64,000 nucleotides of DNA. Origin: an uncultured Coriobacteriaceae bacterium (GTDB lineage Bacteria > Actinomycetota > Coriobacteriia > Coriobacteriales > Coriobacteriaceae). Below the pieces are notes generated by a model. The model was not told the origin of the DNA, ran no database searches, and saw nothing but the letters and a program-made list of their open reading frames with translations. A program made the translations under genes and the position numbers. Within the stretch, counting starts at the first letter, position 1, and every line of letters starts with the position of its first letter. Of this stretch, positions 1 through 8,697 are shown piece after piece. The stretch lies in contig CALUFC010000008.1 in NCBI GenBank assembly GCA_944319885.1, positions 1-64,000 on the forward strand, read 5' to 3'.

Positions 1-1052
1 CCGGTGCCGTCGGCGGTGTTGGCGGTCGCGAGGCGGCCGTCGTTGTCGGCGAGGTAGACGTGGCCGGCCTGGTCGTCCCACTTCCCGCGCAGGACGCGGC
101 CGTCGTCCATCGCCCAGGCGTAGTAGCCGGAGGCGTCGCCCTTGGATTCGCCAATCAGACGATTTCGAGCCATACGGCCCTCGGCATCGAACCAGTACCG
201 CTCGAGCTCTCCGTCCGTGAGCTCGCCAGTTACAACCCAGCCAACTGACAGTCGCCCATCATCGCCTGCACGATACAGGCCATCTGAACTCCAGCCCCTA
301 AGAACATAACCATTAGAGGTTAGTCGAAAGAGACCAGACAATCCATTTTCAAGAACAGCAGTGAAGGTTCGCTCCACACGGTTAGTGAGGAACTTGCCGT
401 CCTCTCCCAGCCAATAACGCTCGAGTCCGCCAGTTGTGCCATCACTTCGTTCAGAAGTTACGAGCCATCCAGTAGCAATTGATCCATCGGAATTGTAATA
501 AACCGAACCATCCTCAACCCAGCCAGGCGCATGATCGGCTTCCGCCGAAACGAGCTCATTTAATGAGGAACTCGACAAGCTTGAAGTGGCAGAATCGTTC
601 TTCTGCTCATTTTGCTCAGCAAGCTCCTGGTCGGCGAGCTCCCCGTTTTGATCAGGCTGAATTCCGTTGCCAGGCTCCTCGCAGCCGTCGAGCCGATCGC
701 CCTCGCTGGACTCCTCTGAGCCACCAAGCTGCTCTCCGTTGCCGGACTCTTCCGGACCGCCGGGCTGCTCGGGGCCGCCCACCTGGCCGCCCTCATCGCC
801 GTCGACAGGCTTCTCGGAACCGCCGGGCTGATCAGCCTGTTCGCCGTCGCCGGACTCCTCCGGCGTGCCGGGCTGCTCAACTTGGCTACCGACTTCGCCC
901 GCCTGCCCCTGCTCCTGCGGCACGGACGGGACGGCGCTGTCGTCGGCGACGGCAACAACGGGCGCGGCACCGAGCGCAGCGGTCAGACCGAGCGCGGCGG
1001 CGAGGCCAGCGACCACGGCGGGACGGCGCATCCTCATATCCTTGGTATCCAT
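1..1052 (-). CDS. Secreted protein with cell-wall-binding-like repeats (3' end outside window)
   Basis: A reading frame opens at ATG 1052 behind a GAGAAGG ribosome site and stays open to the left edge, so only the first 350 or so residues are seen. Residues 1-38 form a signal peptide: MDTKDMRMRRP, a hydrophobic Ala/Leu core, then AVA before the acidic mature start. About 110 residues rich in Glu, Gly, Pro, Ser and Gln follow, with repeated PGG/PEESG units, probably an unstructured wall-spanning spacer. After that come two imperfect repeats of the form GW-V-T-E..LERYW..-G..  (GWLVTSERSDG and GWVVTGELTDG), resembling the aromatic GW/YW repeats of choline- and wall-binding modules. I infer an exported surface protein; the catalytic part, if any, would lie off the window. 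Confidence 0.75.
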   Translation of the reverse strand, partial: MDTKDMRMRRPAVVAGLAAALGLTAALGAAPVVAVADDSAVPSVPQEQGQAGEVGSQVEQPGTPEESGDGEQADQPGGSEKPVDGDEGGQVGGPEQPGGPEESGNGEQLGGSEESSEGDRLDGCEEPGNGIQPDQNGELADQELAEQNEQKNDSATSSLSSSSLNELVSAEADHAPGWVEDGSVYYNSDGSIATGWLVTSERSDGTTGGLERYWLGEDGKFLTNRVERTFTAVLENGLSGLFRLTSNGYVLRGWSSDGLYRAGDDGRLSVGWVVTGELTDGELERYWFDAEGRMARNRLIGESKGDASGYYAWAMDDGRVLRGKWDDQAGHVYLADNDGRLATANTADGT

Positions 1053-1174
1053 GTCCTTCTCCCCAATCACGTTCCAATGGGTTTGGCCCAGGATCATTTA
1101 AGGCTCATTTTTTGCAAACCGCCAGATTCAATGGCTGAATTCAACGGCCCCTAGGTCACAATTGCGTTTTATCT

Positions 1175-1194
1175 TACTACCAAACGGGTTAGTA
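1175..1194. promoter_or_regulatory. Palindrome between divergent genes, possible operator
   Basis: In the 195-bp gap between the secreted protein (minus) and the DUF6541-type gene (plus) lies TACTA-N10-TAGTA, an inverted repeat in an A+T-richer patch. No convincing -35/-10 pair could be placed, so the regulatory role is a guess. Confidence 0.25.
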
Positions 1195-1247
1195 TGTAGT
1201 CAGGTTGATAAGTCATCACATCTTTCTTGAGGAAGAGAGCCCCTTAT

Positions 1248-3344
1248 ATGTGGTCGGGTTTTATTGTTGCGTCCTTTGTGTTTATTGCCATACTCTGCGT
1301 TCCTGGCTTTCTAGTTTTCAAAGCAATCGGCATGCGAAGTGATTGGTCATTATGCTGCTCGCCCCTACTCGGCATCTCGCTTCTTGCTATTGCGGGGCAG
1401 CTGCTCTCGTTACTTCACATCAGCTCATCACCGCTCATCATTTTTATACTTCTCATCCTTGTCCCAGCTGTCATCTTGCTCGTTATGAATCGCGGCGCGC
1501 GCAGCCGAGTCATCTCGCTCCCACAGATCCCTGCACTCGCCATCGTGCTCTCTCTCGCGCTCGGCGTTGCCCTTGGCTACAACCTCTTTGTTTCGCGTCT
1601 CGATGCGCCAGACGCCATCTTCCAGGCATACGATGTCACACAACATCTCAATCTCATTCGCAGTATGGCAGATTCCGGCAACTTTACCTCACTGGGGGTG
1701 TCCCCCTATCTCGCACATGCCGACCAGGCTATCAATCCGTTTTATGTCCCCGGTTTCTATCCAGCGGCATGGCATGTTCTCTGCGCACTCGTTGTTCAAA
1801 TCACGGGCGTCTCCGTTCCCGTGGCGATCAACGCCTCCATGTTCGTCTTCTCCTGCCTCATCTATCCCCTGGCGTTGCTCCCACTGCTCTCTAACCTCTT
1901 CGACGGCAATAAGACTCATCTGGTATGCGGCGCCATCGTTGCGCTGTCGTTTGTGTCCTTCCCGTGGGCGCTCATGACATTTGGCCCCGTATACCCCAAC
2001 CTCGCCGGCCTTGCCGTAGCCCCCATTGCCGCAGCGCTTTTTATGGTGATAACAAGTTCGAAGGTAGCTGGCGTGTCGACGCGAGTTAAAACGGGCGCTG
2101 CACTGCTGGTTTGCATCGCTGGTTTAGCGCTACTGCATCCCAACACGATCTTTACCTGCGCGGTCTTACTCGCCCCATATTGCGTCACTCGCATCTGGGA
2201 GACATGCCGCATGCGATCCGTATCAATCCCCCGTACGGTGTGCGCCTGTTTGGGCTTCATCGCCTTCTGCCTACTTGCATGGTATGCCTGCTACAAGCTC
2301 CCCTTCATGCAGGGGACGGTCACCCATGTTTGGCCTCCCTATCTTCGTCTCTGGCAAGCCCTGGTTAACATCGCAACCCAGATTTACACCATGGGCTTCT
2401 ACACCGAGATGGCAGCGCAGCTTCTGGTTGCCGTCCTCGTTATCATTGGCATCATCAAAGCGCTGCACACCAAGAATCTTCGGTGGCTCCCCGTCTCGTA
2501 TGCACTTGCATGCTTCATCTTCATTGCCGCTGCAACGAGGCAAGACGAATTCAAACAACTAGTTGCAGGGTTCTGGTATACCGATACCATGCGTATCGCA
2601 GCCATGGCAACCATCATCGCGACGCCTCTCGCCGCGCTTGGTCTCGCTTGGGTCTTTCATGCCCTCTTGAGCGTTGTTCGTTGTTACAATCGCAAGATCG
2701 GTCGCGAAACCCATGCAGCGAAGATTGCCGCATTAGGCACCGGCGTCTTTCTGCTTGTTAACTTCATGCCGGAATTCAACCTTCCAGGAATGCATACGAC
2801 CTATTCAGACGAGGTCAAGCGGGAATATCAAAATGTAGAACTTCGCGATTGGCCAAAAAACGTGCACACCACCTTTGGCGACTATCGCGCACTCGCCAGT
2901 GATACCTATTCCTATGACATGCCGCTCAGTGGCGTTGAAGAGACGCTCATCGGCAAAGTAAAGGAAATCGTTCCTTCGGGAGATCTGGTTATCAACGACC
3001 CCATGGACGGCAGCTTCCTCACGTATGGCACCGACGGCATTCGTGTGTACTATCGCGATTTCGTGGGATACGGGCTCGAAAATGAAACCGCAGCAAGCCG
3101 TATCATACGCACAAAGCTCTGCGACTACGCGTCAGATCCTGAGGTGCAGCAGGCGGTGCAGGAGATCGATGCGGAATACGTGCTCGTTCTCAGCCAGTCA
3201 AAATCAGACATATCCTTCATTGACCTCCGTGAGGACTACAAACCGGATGAGTTTGCGGGAATCTCGTCTATCACCAAGGATACCCCTGGCTTCACCTGCG
3301 TCCTTCAGGCGGGAAGCATGATGCTCTACAGAATCGATCGCTAG
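1248..3344 (+). CDS. Large polytopic membrane protein, DUF6541-like (candidate GT-C glycosyltransferase)
   Basis: This 698-residue protein has many hydrophobic segments over roughly residues 1-520, followed by a soluble C-terminal domain of about 180 residues. I chose ATG 1248 because GAGGAAGAG sits 8-9 bases upstream; a TTG at 1227 would put that site inside the gene. The early external loop after the fourth or fifth segment has an acidic stretch (SRLDAPDAIF), as in GT-C enzymes, which use lipid-linked sugars on the outer face of the membrane. It resembles actinobacterial DUF6541 proteins found in cell-wall polysaccharide clusters; that family name is from memory. It heads a plus-strand unit with a GT2 and a DUF2304 protein, suggesting they act together. 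Confidence 0.65.
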   Translation: MWSGFIVASFVFIAILCVPGFLVFKAIGMRSDWSLCCSPLLGISLLAIAGQLLSLLHISSSPLIIFILLILVPAVILLVMNRGARSRVISLPQIPALAIVLSLALGVALGYNLFVSRLDAPDAIFQAYDVTQHLNLIRSMADSGNFTSLGVSPYLAHADQAINPFYVPGFYPAAWHVLCALVVQITGVSVPVAINASMFVFSCLIYPLALLPLLSNLFDGNKTHLVCGAIVALSFVSFPWALMTFGPVYPNLAGLAVAPIAAALFMVITSSKVAGVSTRVKTGAALLVCIAGLALLHPNTIFTCAVLLAPYCVTRIWETCRMRSVSIPRTVCACLGFIAFCLLAWYACYKLPFMQGTVTHVWPPYLRLWQALVNIATQIYTMGFYTEMAAQLLVAVLVIIGIIKALHTKNLRWLPVSYALACFIFIAAATRQDEFKQLVAGFWYTDTMRIAAMATIIATPLAALGLAWVFHALLSVVRCYNRKIGRETHAAKIAALGTGVFLLVNFMPEFNLPGMHTTYSDEVKREYQNVELRDWPKNVHTTFGDYRALASDTYSYDMPLSGVEETLIGKVKEIVPSGDLVINDPMDGSFLTYGTDGIRVYYRDFVGYGLENETAASRIIRTKLCDYASDPEVQQAVQEIDAEYVLVLSQSKSDISFIDLREDYKPDEFAGISSITKDTPGFTCVLQAGSMMLYRIDR

Positions 3345-3396
3345 TCGTGGTAAACTTGCCAGCGATTGCATGAAATCGTATTCGGAGCGTTTCCCC

Positions 3397-4080
3397 ATGA
3401 GGATACTTGCCATTATTCCGGCATACAACGAAGAGGCGTGTCTTGAGAACACTGTCGAGCAGCTTACTTCAGCTTGTCCAGAGATCGACTACCTCATCGT
3501 GAATGATGGTTCGCGAGACGCCACGGAACGCATTATTGCCGAGCGGCATTTCAACGGTGTCAATCTTCCGGTCAACACAGGACTTACCTCGGCGTTTCGC
3601 CTGGGCATGAAATACGCTCTGAGAAACGGCTACGACGCCGCGGTTCAATTTGATGCCGACGGGCAGCACCTTCCGGAGTATATCCCCATCATGGCTCACA
3701 CGCTTAGCGAACATAGTGCGAACATCGTTATCGCCTCTCGCTATTTGGACGGAAGCGCCAAACCAACGGGAGCACGCGGCGTAGGTCAGCGACTTATCAC
3801 GTTGCTCATCAAGCTCACGACCGGGTGCTCCATAGCCGATCCCACCGGCGGTATGCGCATGTACAACAAAGAGATGATCAGGCTTTTCGCCACCTCATTC
3901 GACGCCGCCCCCGAACCCGATATGGTGGCGCTTATCGCCCGAAAATACGGCGGTGTACTCGAGATTCCTGCGAAGATGCAGGAGCGTCAGGGCGGATCAA
4001 GCTATTTCGATATCATCAACGTGCTTAAGTACATGGCGCGCACTTGCCTGTCCATCCTCATGATGCGCGTACTGAAATAG
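3397..4080 (+). CDS. GT2 glycosyltransferase, dolichyl/polyprenyl-phosphate sugar synthase-like
   Basis: A 227-residue GT-A enzyme. It begins MRILAIIPAYNEEACL, the nucleotide-binding start of the DPM1-like branch, and carries NDGSRDAT (about residue 40) and DADGQH (about residue 88) as the Asp motifs for UDP/GDP-sugar and metal binding. ATG 3397 is preferred over ATG 3370 because only it has a GGAG site upstream and starts at the conserved strand. It has no obvious membrane anchor, but the next gene, 8 bp downstream, encodes a small membrane protein of DUF2304 type. Such GT2/DUF2304 pairs are common in wall-polysaccharide loci and may form one membrane-bound polyprenyl-phosphate glycosyltransferase. 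The sugar cannot be read from sequence. Confidence 0.8.
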   Translation: MRILAIIPAYNEEACLENTVEQLTSACPEIDYLIVNDGSRDATERIIAERHFNGVNLPVNTGLTSAFRLGMKYALRNGYDAAVQFDADGQHLPEYIPIMAHTLSEHSANIVIASRYLDGSAKPTGARGVGQRLITLLIKLTTGCSIADPTGGMRMYNKEMIRLFATSFDAAPEPDMVALIARKYGGVLEIPAKMQERQGGSSYFDIINVLKYMARTCLSILMMRVLK

Positions 4081-4088
4081 GTGGTCGC

Positions 4089-4436
4089 ATGCTTCCCCTC
4101 TACCTTCGCATACTACTCGTCCTTGGAGCGCTGCTCTCGCTAGCCATGGTTGGCCAGCAGGTCAAGAAGAACAAGATTCTCATCGAGGACGCTGTCTTCT
4201 GGGTGGTCCTTGCCGCCGTCCTCGTCATCATGGCACTGTTCCCCGGACTCGTGATGAGCCTTGCCTACTATCTTGGCTTTATGTCGGCAAGCAATTTCGT
4301 CTATCTCGTGGTAATCGCCCTGTTGCTCTGGAAGGTATTCACGAACTCCGGAGAGATATCGCGCCTCAAAGCCAAGGTTAACGAGCTCGCGCAAGAAATT
4401 GCCCTCGCCCACAAGGACCATCCCGACCGTAGGTAG
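4089..4436 (+). CDS. DUF2304-type small membrane protein
   Basis: A 115-residue protein starting at ATG 4089 with GGTGG just upstream. It has three hydrophobic segments (about residues 3-20, 32-52 and 58-80), an internal KKNKILIEDAVFW stretch typical of DUF2304, and a charged C-terminal helix (ISRLKAKVNELAQEIAL) that could be a coiled coil. DUF2304 proteins usually sit directly after a DPM1-like GT2, as here, and are thought to anchor or assist it. The gene ends 8 bp before the convergent glycosyltransferase at 4445. Confidence 0.75.
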   Translation: MLPLYLRILLVLGALLSLAMVGQQVKKNKILIEDAVFWVVLAAVLVIMALFPGLVMSLAYYLGFMSASNFVYLVVIALLLWKVFTNSGEISRLKAKVNELAQEIALAHKDHPDRR

Positions 4437-4444
4437 CACAACCG

Positions 4445-5353
4445 CTACAGCATGCCAAGCAAGAACATGGCGCGCAATGCCAGCTCTTCGACAGGCTTCT
4501 GACGGAGTCTCACGGGGGCAAGGGCCTTGCGGACTCTTCCACCCTCCAAGAATCTCGACAAAAGCGCGCGCTTTTGGGGGCTCATCTGCGCCCCGTAGAG
4601 TTGTTGCAGCTTTTCAAGCTGACGCGTGACATCCTTCAGCTGGTTCTTTACGAAGAATGTCTCTATTCTCTTGCGCATGATATTTGCTGTACTCGTACCG
4701 GTGGGGCTCGCGTTGGAACCCGTACGCCGATAGTCGAGCGAAGCGAAATCGTCGTATGTCAGCTCGCCGAGCGCCGTAGCCAAAAGGCCAAGCCACCAAT
4801 CATGGGTATAGACGCCCTCGCGCCCCGCATCGCGTACCACCTCGGCAAGCGTTCGGTTTATCACCACCGTATTGCCCGAAACCATGTTCTCGTACAGCAT
4901 CGTGGGAAAGTCCACGCCAATTTGGTTGAGATGCGATGCGCCGACGGGGTTCATCTCCGCATCGCAAAAGATGTACTCAGAGCAATAGAGCTGCGGAATG
5001 GCCTGGTCGTGCATCGCGAGCACGTGCAGCGCACGGGAAAGCTTATCGGCATGCCATACATCATCCTGATCGCTCAAGGCGATGTAGTCCGCCGAATCTG
5101 CAACACGAGCAATCAGCGAGATAAACGAGCCAACCACACCGAGGTTTTCGCCTCGAATGAGTTCGAGCGCCCCCTGCTTCTCATATTCTTCTAGGATCTG
5201 CACGGTTCCATCGGTCGAGCCATCGTCACGCACAAGCAACGAAACCGGCTGACGGTCCTGGGCAAGAATGCTATCGATCTGTTCGCGCAGATGCTTCTCC
5301 CCGTTATAGGTAGACATCACCACGATAACCGAGCTGTCTGGTGTTGCATGCAT
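4445..5353 (-). CDS. GT2 glycosyltransferase, rhamnosyltransferase-like
   Basis: A 302-residue enzyme with start ATG 5353 behind AGGAGCA. Motifs are VIVVMSTYNGEKHLREQID at the N-terminus, DDGSTDG (about residue 42) and SDQDDVW (about residue 95). The SDQDDVW form is common in bacterial rhamnosyl- and related transferases of GT2. There is no clear membrane segment until a weak hydrophobic C-terminus. It is transcribed alone, convergent with the DUF2304 gene and divergent from the GT2 at 5463. Since this locus makes dTDP-rhamnose, transfer of rhamnose to the growing repeat is plausible but unproven. Confidence 0.78.
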   Translation of the reverse strand: MHATPDSSVIVVMSTYNGEKHLREQIDSILAQDRQPVSLLVRDDGSTDGTVQILEEYEKQGALELIRGENLGVVGSFISLIARVADSADYIALSDQDDVWHADKLSRALHVLAMHDQAIPQLYCSEYIFCDAEMNPVGASHLNQIGVDFPTMLYENMVSGNTVVINRTLAEVVRDAGREGVYTHDWWLGLLATALGELTYDDFASLDYRRTGSNASPTGTSTANIMRKRIETFFVKNQLKDVTRQLEKLQQLYGAQMSPQKRALLSRFLEGGRVRKALAPVRLRQKPVEELALRAMFLLGML

Positions 5354-5462
5354 ATTCGTGCTCCTGCATGGTGGAATCGATTTCGAACATCCTCGTTATG
5401 GCAAATGATGCCCAGCACGGTATTATAATGCCCAGCCAGCTACATTCGAAGGACCGCTACGC

Positions 5463-6515
5463 ATGTCAAACACCGCCGCCATCAACGTCAGCATCGTTGT
5501 ACCCTGCTATAAGACAGAAGACTATTTGCCTCGATGCCTCGACTCCCTTATCAACCAAACGCTTTCTGGAATTGAGATCATCTGCGTCAACGACGGTTCT
5601 CCCGATGGGTGTCTGGGAGTCATGCAGCGCTACCAATCGGCGCATCCCGATCTCATCCGTATTGTAGACAAAGAGAACGGCGGCCTGTGGAACGCTCGCT
5701 GGAGCGGGACGGATGTTGCTCGAGGCGAATATGTCGCGTTCCTTGATAGCGACGACTACGTTGCGCCTACCTTTGCAGCGGATCTATACCATACCGCGCT
5801 CAGCGAACATGCTGATATCGTGGTTTGTGGCTTCAATCGCGTAAGCGAAGAGGACGGCCACGTTATCTCTACAGAGATGAACGAGAAGAAGCCCACCTTT
5901 CTACCAAGCGAGCAACCGGGCGACCTCGTGGGGATTAACTCGGCCGCGTGGAACAAGCTCTATCGGCGTTCGTTGCTCCTGAGGATGCATCGTCTTGCAA
6001 ACCCGCCGTCTATTTTGGAAGACGTAACGCTTAACCAGCTTGCCTATCTTGCCTGCACGCGCGCAGTAGCATTTACCGGAACCGCACCCCATAACTACAT
6101 GATCCGAGAAGGGTCGATGATCAACACCGTCACGCTCGAGCAGATTGAAAGCGTGAAGCGCGCCATGCTCGAGGTCCGCCGCTGCTTCATGGAAGAACAG
6201 GCGAGCGAGCAGATGCTGGCCTCATTGGATGCCACGACGTTTCTGCATCTCGGTATTTCGATGTCGTTCAGGCTGTCCTGCACCAAGGGCATCGACGTGG
6301 CATCGGCAATCAAAGACAACACGCGCTACCTTGATGGCAACTTCCCTACGTGGCGCCGCTCGCCGTATATCTCGGCAGCATATGCGCGCAGCCATGGATC
6401 TGCCTACTTCAAGCTTTTCATCGCGCAGATCATGTTCAAGCTGCATCTTATGAAACCGTTCTTGGCGGCCTATCGTTTCGCCATCGACACACTTGGCATC
6501 GATATCAAGTGGTAA
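5463..6515 (+). CDS. GT2 glycosyltransferase (EpsJ-like)
   Basis: A 350-residue protein with ATG 5463 behind AAGGA. It starts with VSIVVPCYKTEDYLPRCLDS, has NDGSPDG and the metal-binding FLDSDDYV motif (about residue 100), then IL-EDV and aromatic-rich C-terminal helices. This is the usual layout of capsule and exopolysaccharide GT2 enzymes acting in the cytoplasm on a lipid-linked acceptor. It stands between two divergent or convergent single-gene units and probably has its own promoter in the 110-bp gap upstream. The donor and acceptor sugars are unknown. Confidence 0.8.
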   Translation: MSNTAAINVSIVVPCYKTEDYLPRCLDSLINQTLSGIEIICVNDGSPDGCLGVMQRYQSAHPDLIRIVDKENGGLWNARWSGTDVARGEYVAFLDSDDYVAPTFAADLYHTALSEHADIVVCGFNRVSEEDGHVISTEMNEKKPTFLPSEQPGDLVGINSAAWNKLYRRSLLLRMHRLANPPSILEDVTLNQLAYLACTRAVAFTGTAPHNYMIREGSMINTVTLEQIESVKRAMLEVRRCFMEEQASEQMLASLDATTFLHLGISMSFRLSCTKGIDVASAIKDNTRYLDGNFPTWRRSPYISAAYARSHGSAYFKLFIAQIMFKLHLMKPFLAAYRFAIDTLGIDIKW

Positions 6516-6532
6516 CCGCGGCCGCGCAGAAG

Positions 6533-7498
6533 CTATAGGTCAACTGCGATGCCCCTGAGCTGTCGAAAGCCCAGCACGGCATACCACTGAAGCGGTGCAA
6601 GCAGATTGCTCAGGCGATGCGGGACTGCCATGAGCTCGCGCAGACAGTCGCCAAGCTTGATGGAACTCCGCCTATCGAGCGCCCATTTGAGGTAGAACCT
6701 AAAATAGGTTCGTTGCGCCACGCGCAGCGCCTCGGTGTTGTTGCGTCGCCGCGCAAATGCAACCATAGCTTTGCCGTAGAGCACCTCATCACGCGCATAT
6801 TGATCGTTGAACTGAACACTCGAAGAATAGCTCGAGCTTTTCCTGCTCACCACATGCCGATACGCGCTCCATGCCTCCTGTATGCAGTGCACCTTGCCGT
6901 CGCAAAGATAGAGAAACGCGTTGCGCCGGTCTCCCGGGTAGAAGCCGTATTCTTTGTGCGCCATGAACTCATCGCGCGAGGCGAAGTATTGCTCCCGACG
7001 ACACAGGCAGGTTCCCGTTTGCCCAGGAAGCCGGCTGTAGAAGTACTCCTTGAAGCTGTAGTCCTCGAACGGGCACTGCGGGTATTCCTCGCCATTGGGG
7101 CGAGAGTCCTCCCCCACCACCGTGCAGCGCGTATATACCGCAGCATACTCGGGATGAGCCTCGAGAAAGTCGACTTGCGCCTGCAGCTTGCCCTCGTAGG
7201 TCCAGAAATCGTCGCCCTCGAGCCCGATAAGATACTTGCCCGTGGCGCGCTCATACAGATCCTCGCCGTTTTTGACGGCACCCATGTTCTGCTCGCGCAA
7301 AAAGAACTTGAAGTATTTGGGAAACTCGGGGCGCAGGCGACGCAGCACCTCAGCCGTACCATCGGGCGAGCAATCCTCCCCCACGAGCACCTCATAGGGA
7401 AAATCGACACGCTGCATGAGGATGCTTCTCAGGCACTCCTCGATATAGTTCGCGTGGTTGTACACCGTTACCACCACAGAGACAAGCGGTTGCTCCAC
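6533..7498 (-). CDS. GT2 glycosyltransferase
   Basis: A 321-residue protein with a GTG start at 7498, chosen because GAGGAGCAGCT stands directly upstream. Motifs are VSVVVTVYNHANYIEECL, GEDCSPDGT and EGDDFW (about residue 98). It follows the sugar aminotransferase gene (7513-8625) by 14 bp on the same strand, so the two are probably co-transcribed with the flippase at 8698. This pairing suggests that it transfers the amino sugar made by the aminotransferase. Confidence 0.8.
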   Translation of the reverse strand: MEQPLVSVVVTVYNHANYIEECLRSILMQRVDFPYEVLVGEDCSPDGTAEVLRRLRPEFPKYFKFFLREQNMGAVKNGEDLYERATGKYLIGLEGDDFWTYEGKLQAQVDFLEAHPEYAAVYTRCTVVGEDSRPNGEEYPQCPFEDYSFKEYFYSRLPGQTGTCLCRREQYFASRDEFMAHKEYGFYPGDRRNAFLYLCDGKVHCIQEAWSAYRHVVSRKSSSYSSSVQFNDQYARDEVLYGKAMVAFARRRNNTEALRVAQRTYFRFYLKWALDRRSSIKLGDCLRELMAVPHRLSNLLAPLQWYAVLGFRQLRGIAVDL

Positions 7499-7512
7499 AG
7501 CTGCTCCTCAGC

Positions 7513-8625
7513 TTATTGGCGAACGCCTTGCACAACGTCGCAAATCCAATCGACGTCCTCAAGCGCGAGGTCAGCATACATGGGCAGGGTGAGTACGCGA
7601 TCTGCCACATGCTTCGCAATTGGCGTTTGGTCCGAATCGAAGCGGTTCGCATAGCACTCATAATCGCTGATGAGCGGATAGAAGTACTTGCGCGGATGAA
7701 TATCGAGCGCCATAAGCGCAGCGTAGACATCGTCGCGCGTGGCACCAAACTCCTGCTCCTCAAACACCACCGGCATGTAGGCGTAATTGGGGGTGATGCC
7801 CTGCTGGGGCTTACTGAGCACCACGCCGGGAACGCCCTCCAACCGCTCCCAGTAACGCTCGGCAACCTGCTTGCGCTTTGCAATTTCGCGATCGAGATGA
7901 CGCAGATTGCAGATACCCATAGCGGCGCAGAATTCGTTCATCTTGGCGTTGCCGCCCACATACTCCACGCTCTCCGTGCCCGTGATGCCAAAGTTCTTCC
8001 ACTGGTTGAGCAGAGGCTTGAGCTCGTGGTTGTGAAAGCACACCGCGCCGCCCTCGATGGTGTTGAACACCTTGGTAGCGTGGAACGAAAACATGGACGC
8101 ATCGCCAAACGTTGCCGCCGAAACATCACCGCGCTTGACGCCAAATGCATGCGCTGCGTCGTAGATAACCTTGAGGCCATGCGTGCGGGCAATCGCCTCG
8201 ATAGCATCCACGTCGCACAAATTGCCGTAGACGTGCACCGGCACGATGGCACACGTGTCCTCGTCGATGAGCTCCTCGATCTTCGCCGGATCGAGCGTGT
8301 AATCATCGGGCTTGATGTCGGCAAACACAGGCTCGAGTCCTTTGCGCACGATGGCATGCGTTGTGGACGCAAAGCTGTACGGCGTGGTGATGACTTTGCC
8401 CGTAAGCCCCATCGCCTCGAACACGCACTCGAGCGCATTGTGCCCGTTCGTGAAGAGTGCAATGTCGTCCACGCCAAGAAACCCCTCGAGCTGCTGTTCG
8501 AGCTCAAGATGCTTTGCTCCCATGTTGGTAAGGAAATGACTCTCCCACAGCGGCTTGATCTCCTCAATATACTCCTCAAAATCGGGCATCGAAGAACGAG
8601 TTACCCAGATAGGCGTCGTGTGCAT
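7513..8625 (-). CDS. DegT/DnrJ/EryC1/StrS-family sugar aminotransferase
   Basis: A 370-residue PLP enzyme. ATG 8625 is chosen because AGGAG lies 6-7 bases upstream, where the longer frame has no ribosome site. The fold signature is complete: TNGHNALEC for cofactor phosphate, VIYDAAHAFG for the pyridine-binding Asp and stacking His, and FSFHATKVFNTIEGG holding the Schiff-base lysine. Members convert 3- or 4-keto-6-deoxy dTDP- or UDP-sugars to amino sugars with glutamate. With rfbA and rfbB in this locus, a dTDP-4-keto-6-deoxyglucose substrate is likely (VioA/FdtB-like), but the position aminated cannot be told. It lies between the flippase and a GT2 in one minus-strand unit. Confidence 0.82.
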   Translation of the reverse strand: MHTTPIWVTRSSMPDFEEYIEEIKPLWESHFLTNMGAKHLELEQQLEGFLGVDDIALFTNGHNALECVFEAMGLTGKVITTPYSFASTTHAIVRKGLEPVFADIKPDDYTLDPAKIEELIDEDTCAIVPVHVYGNLCDVDAIEAIARTHGLKVIYDAAHAFGVKRGDVSAATFGDASMFSFHATKVFNTIEGGAVCFHNHELKPLLNQWKNFGITGTESVEYVGGNAKMNEFCAAMGICNLRHLDREIAKRKQVAERYWERLEGVPGVVLSKPQQGITPNYAYMPVVFEEQEFGATRDDVYAALMALDIHPRKYFYPLISDYECYANRFDSDQTPIAKHVADRVLTLPMYADLALEDVDWICDVVQGVRQ

Positions 8626-8697
8626 GGTGGCTCCTATTGGTGAGCGCGAAGGCGCGCGTATCGAAACAAACAACAGTCTCTATAGTACCGCTCGAAC

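Noticed and set aside
479-1138. Long plus-strand frames opposite the secreted protein
   Set aside because: They are Arg/Pro-rich shadows of the minus-strand gene, which has signal peptide, ribosome site and repeats.
7516-8643. 375-residue plus-strand frame opposite the sugar aminotransferase
   Set aside because: Antisense shadow; the minus strand has all PLP motifs.
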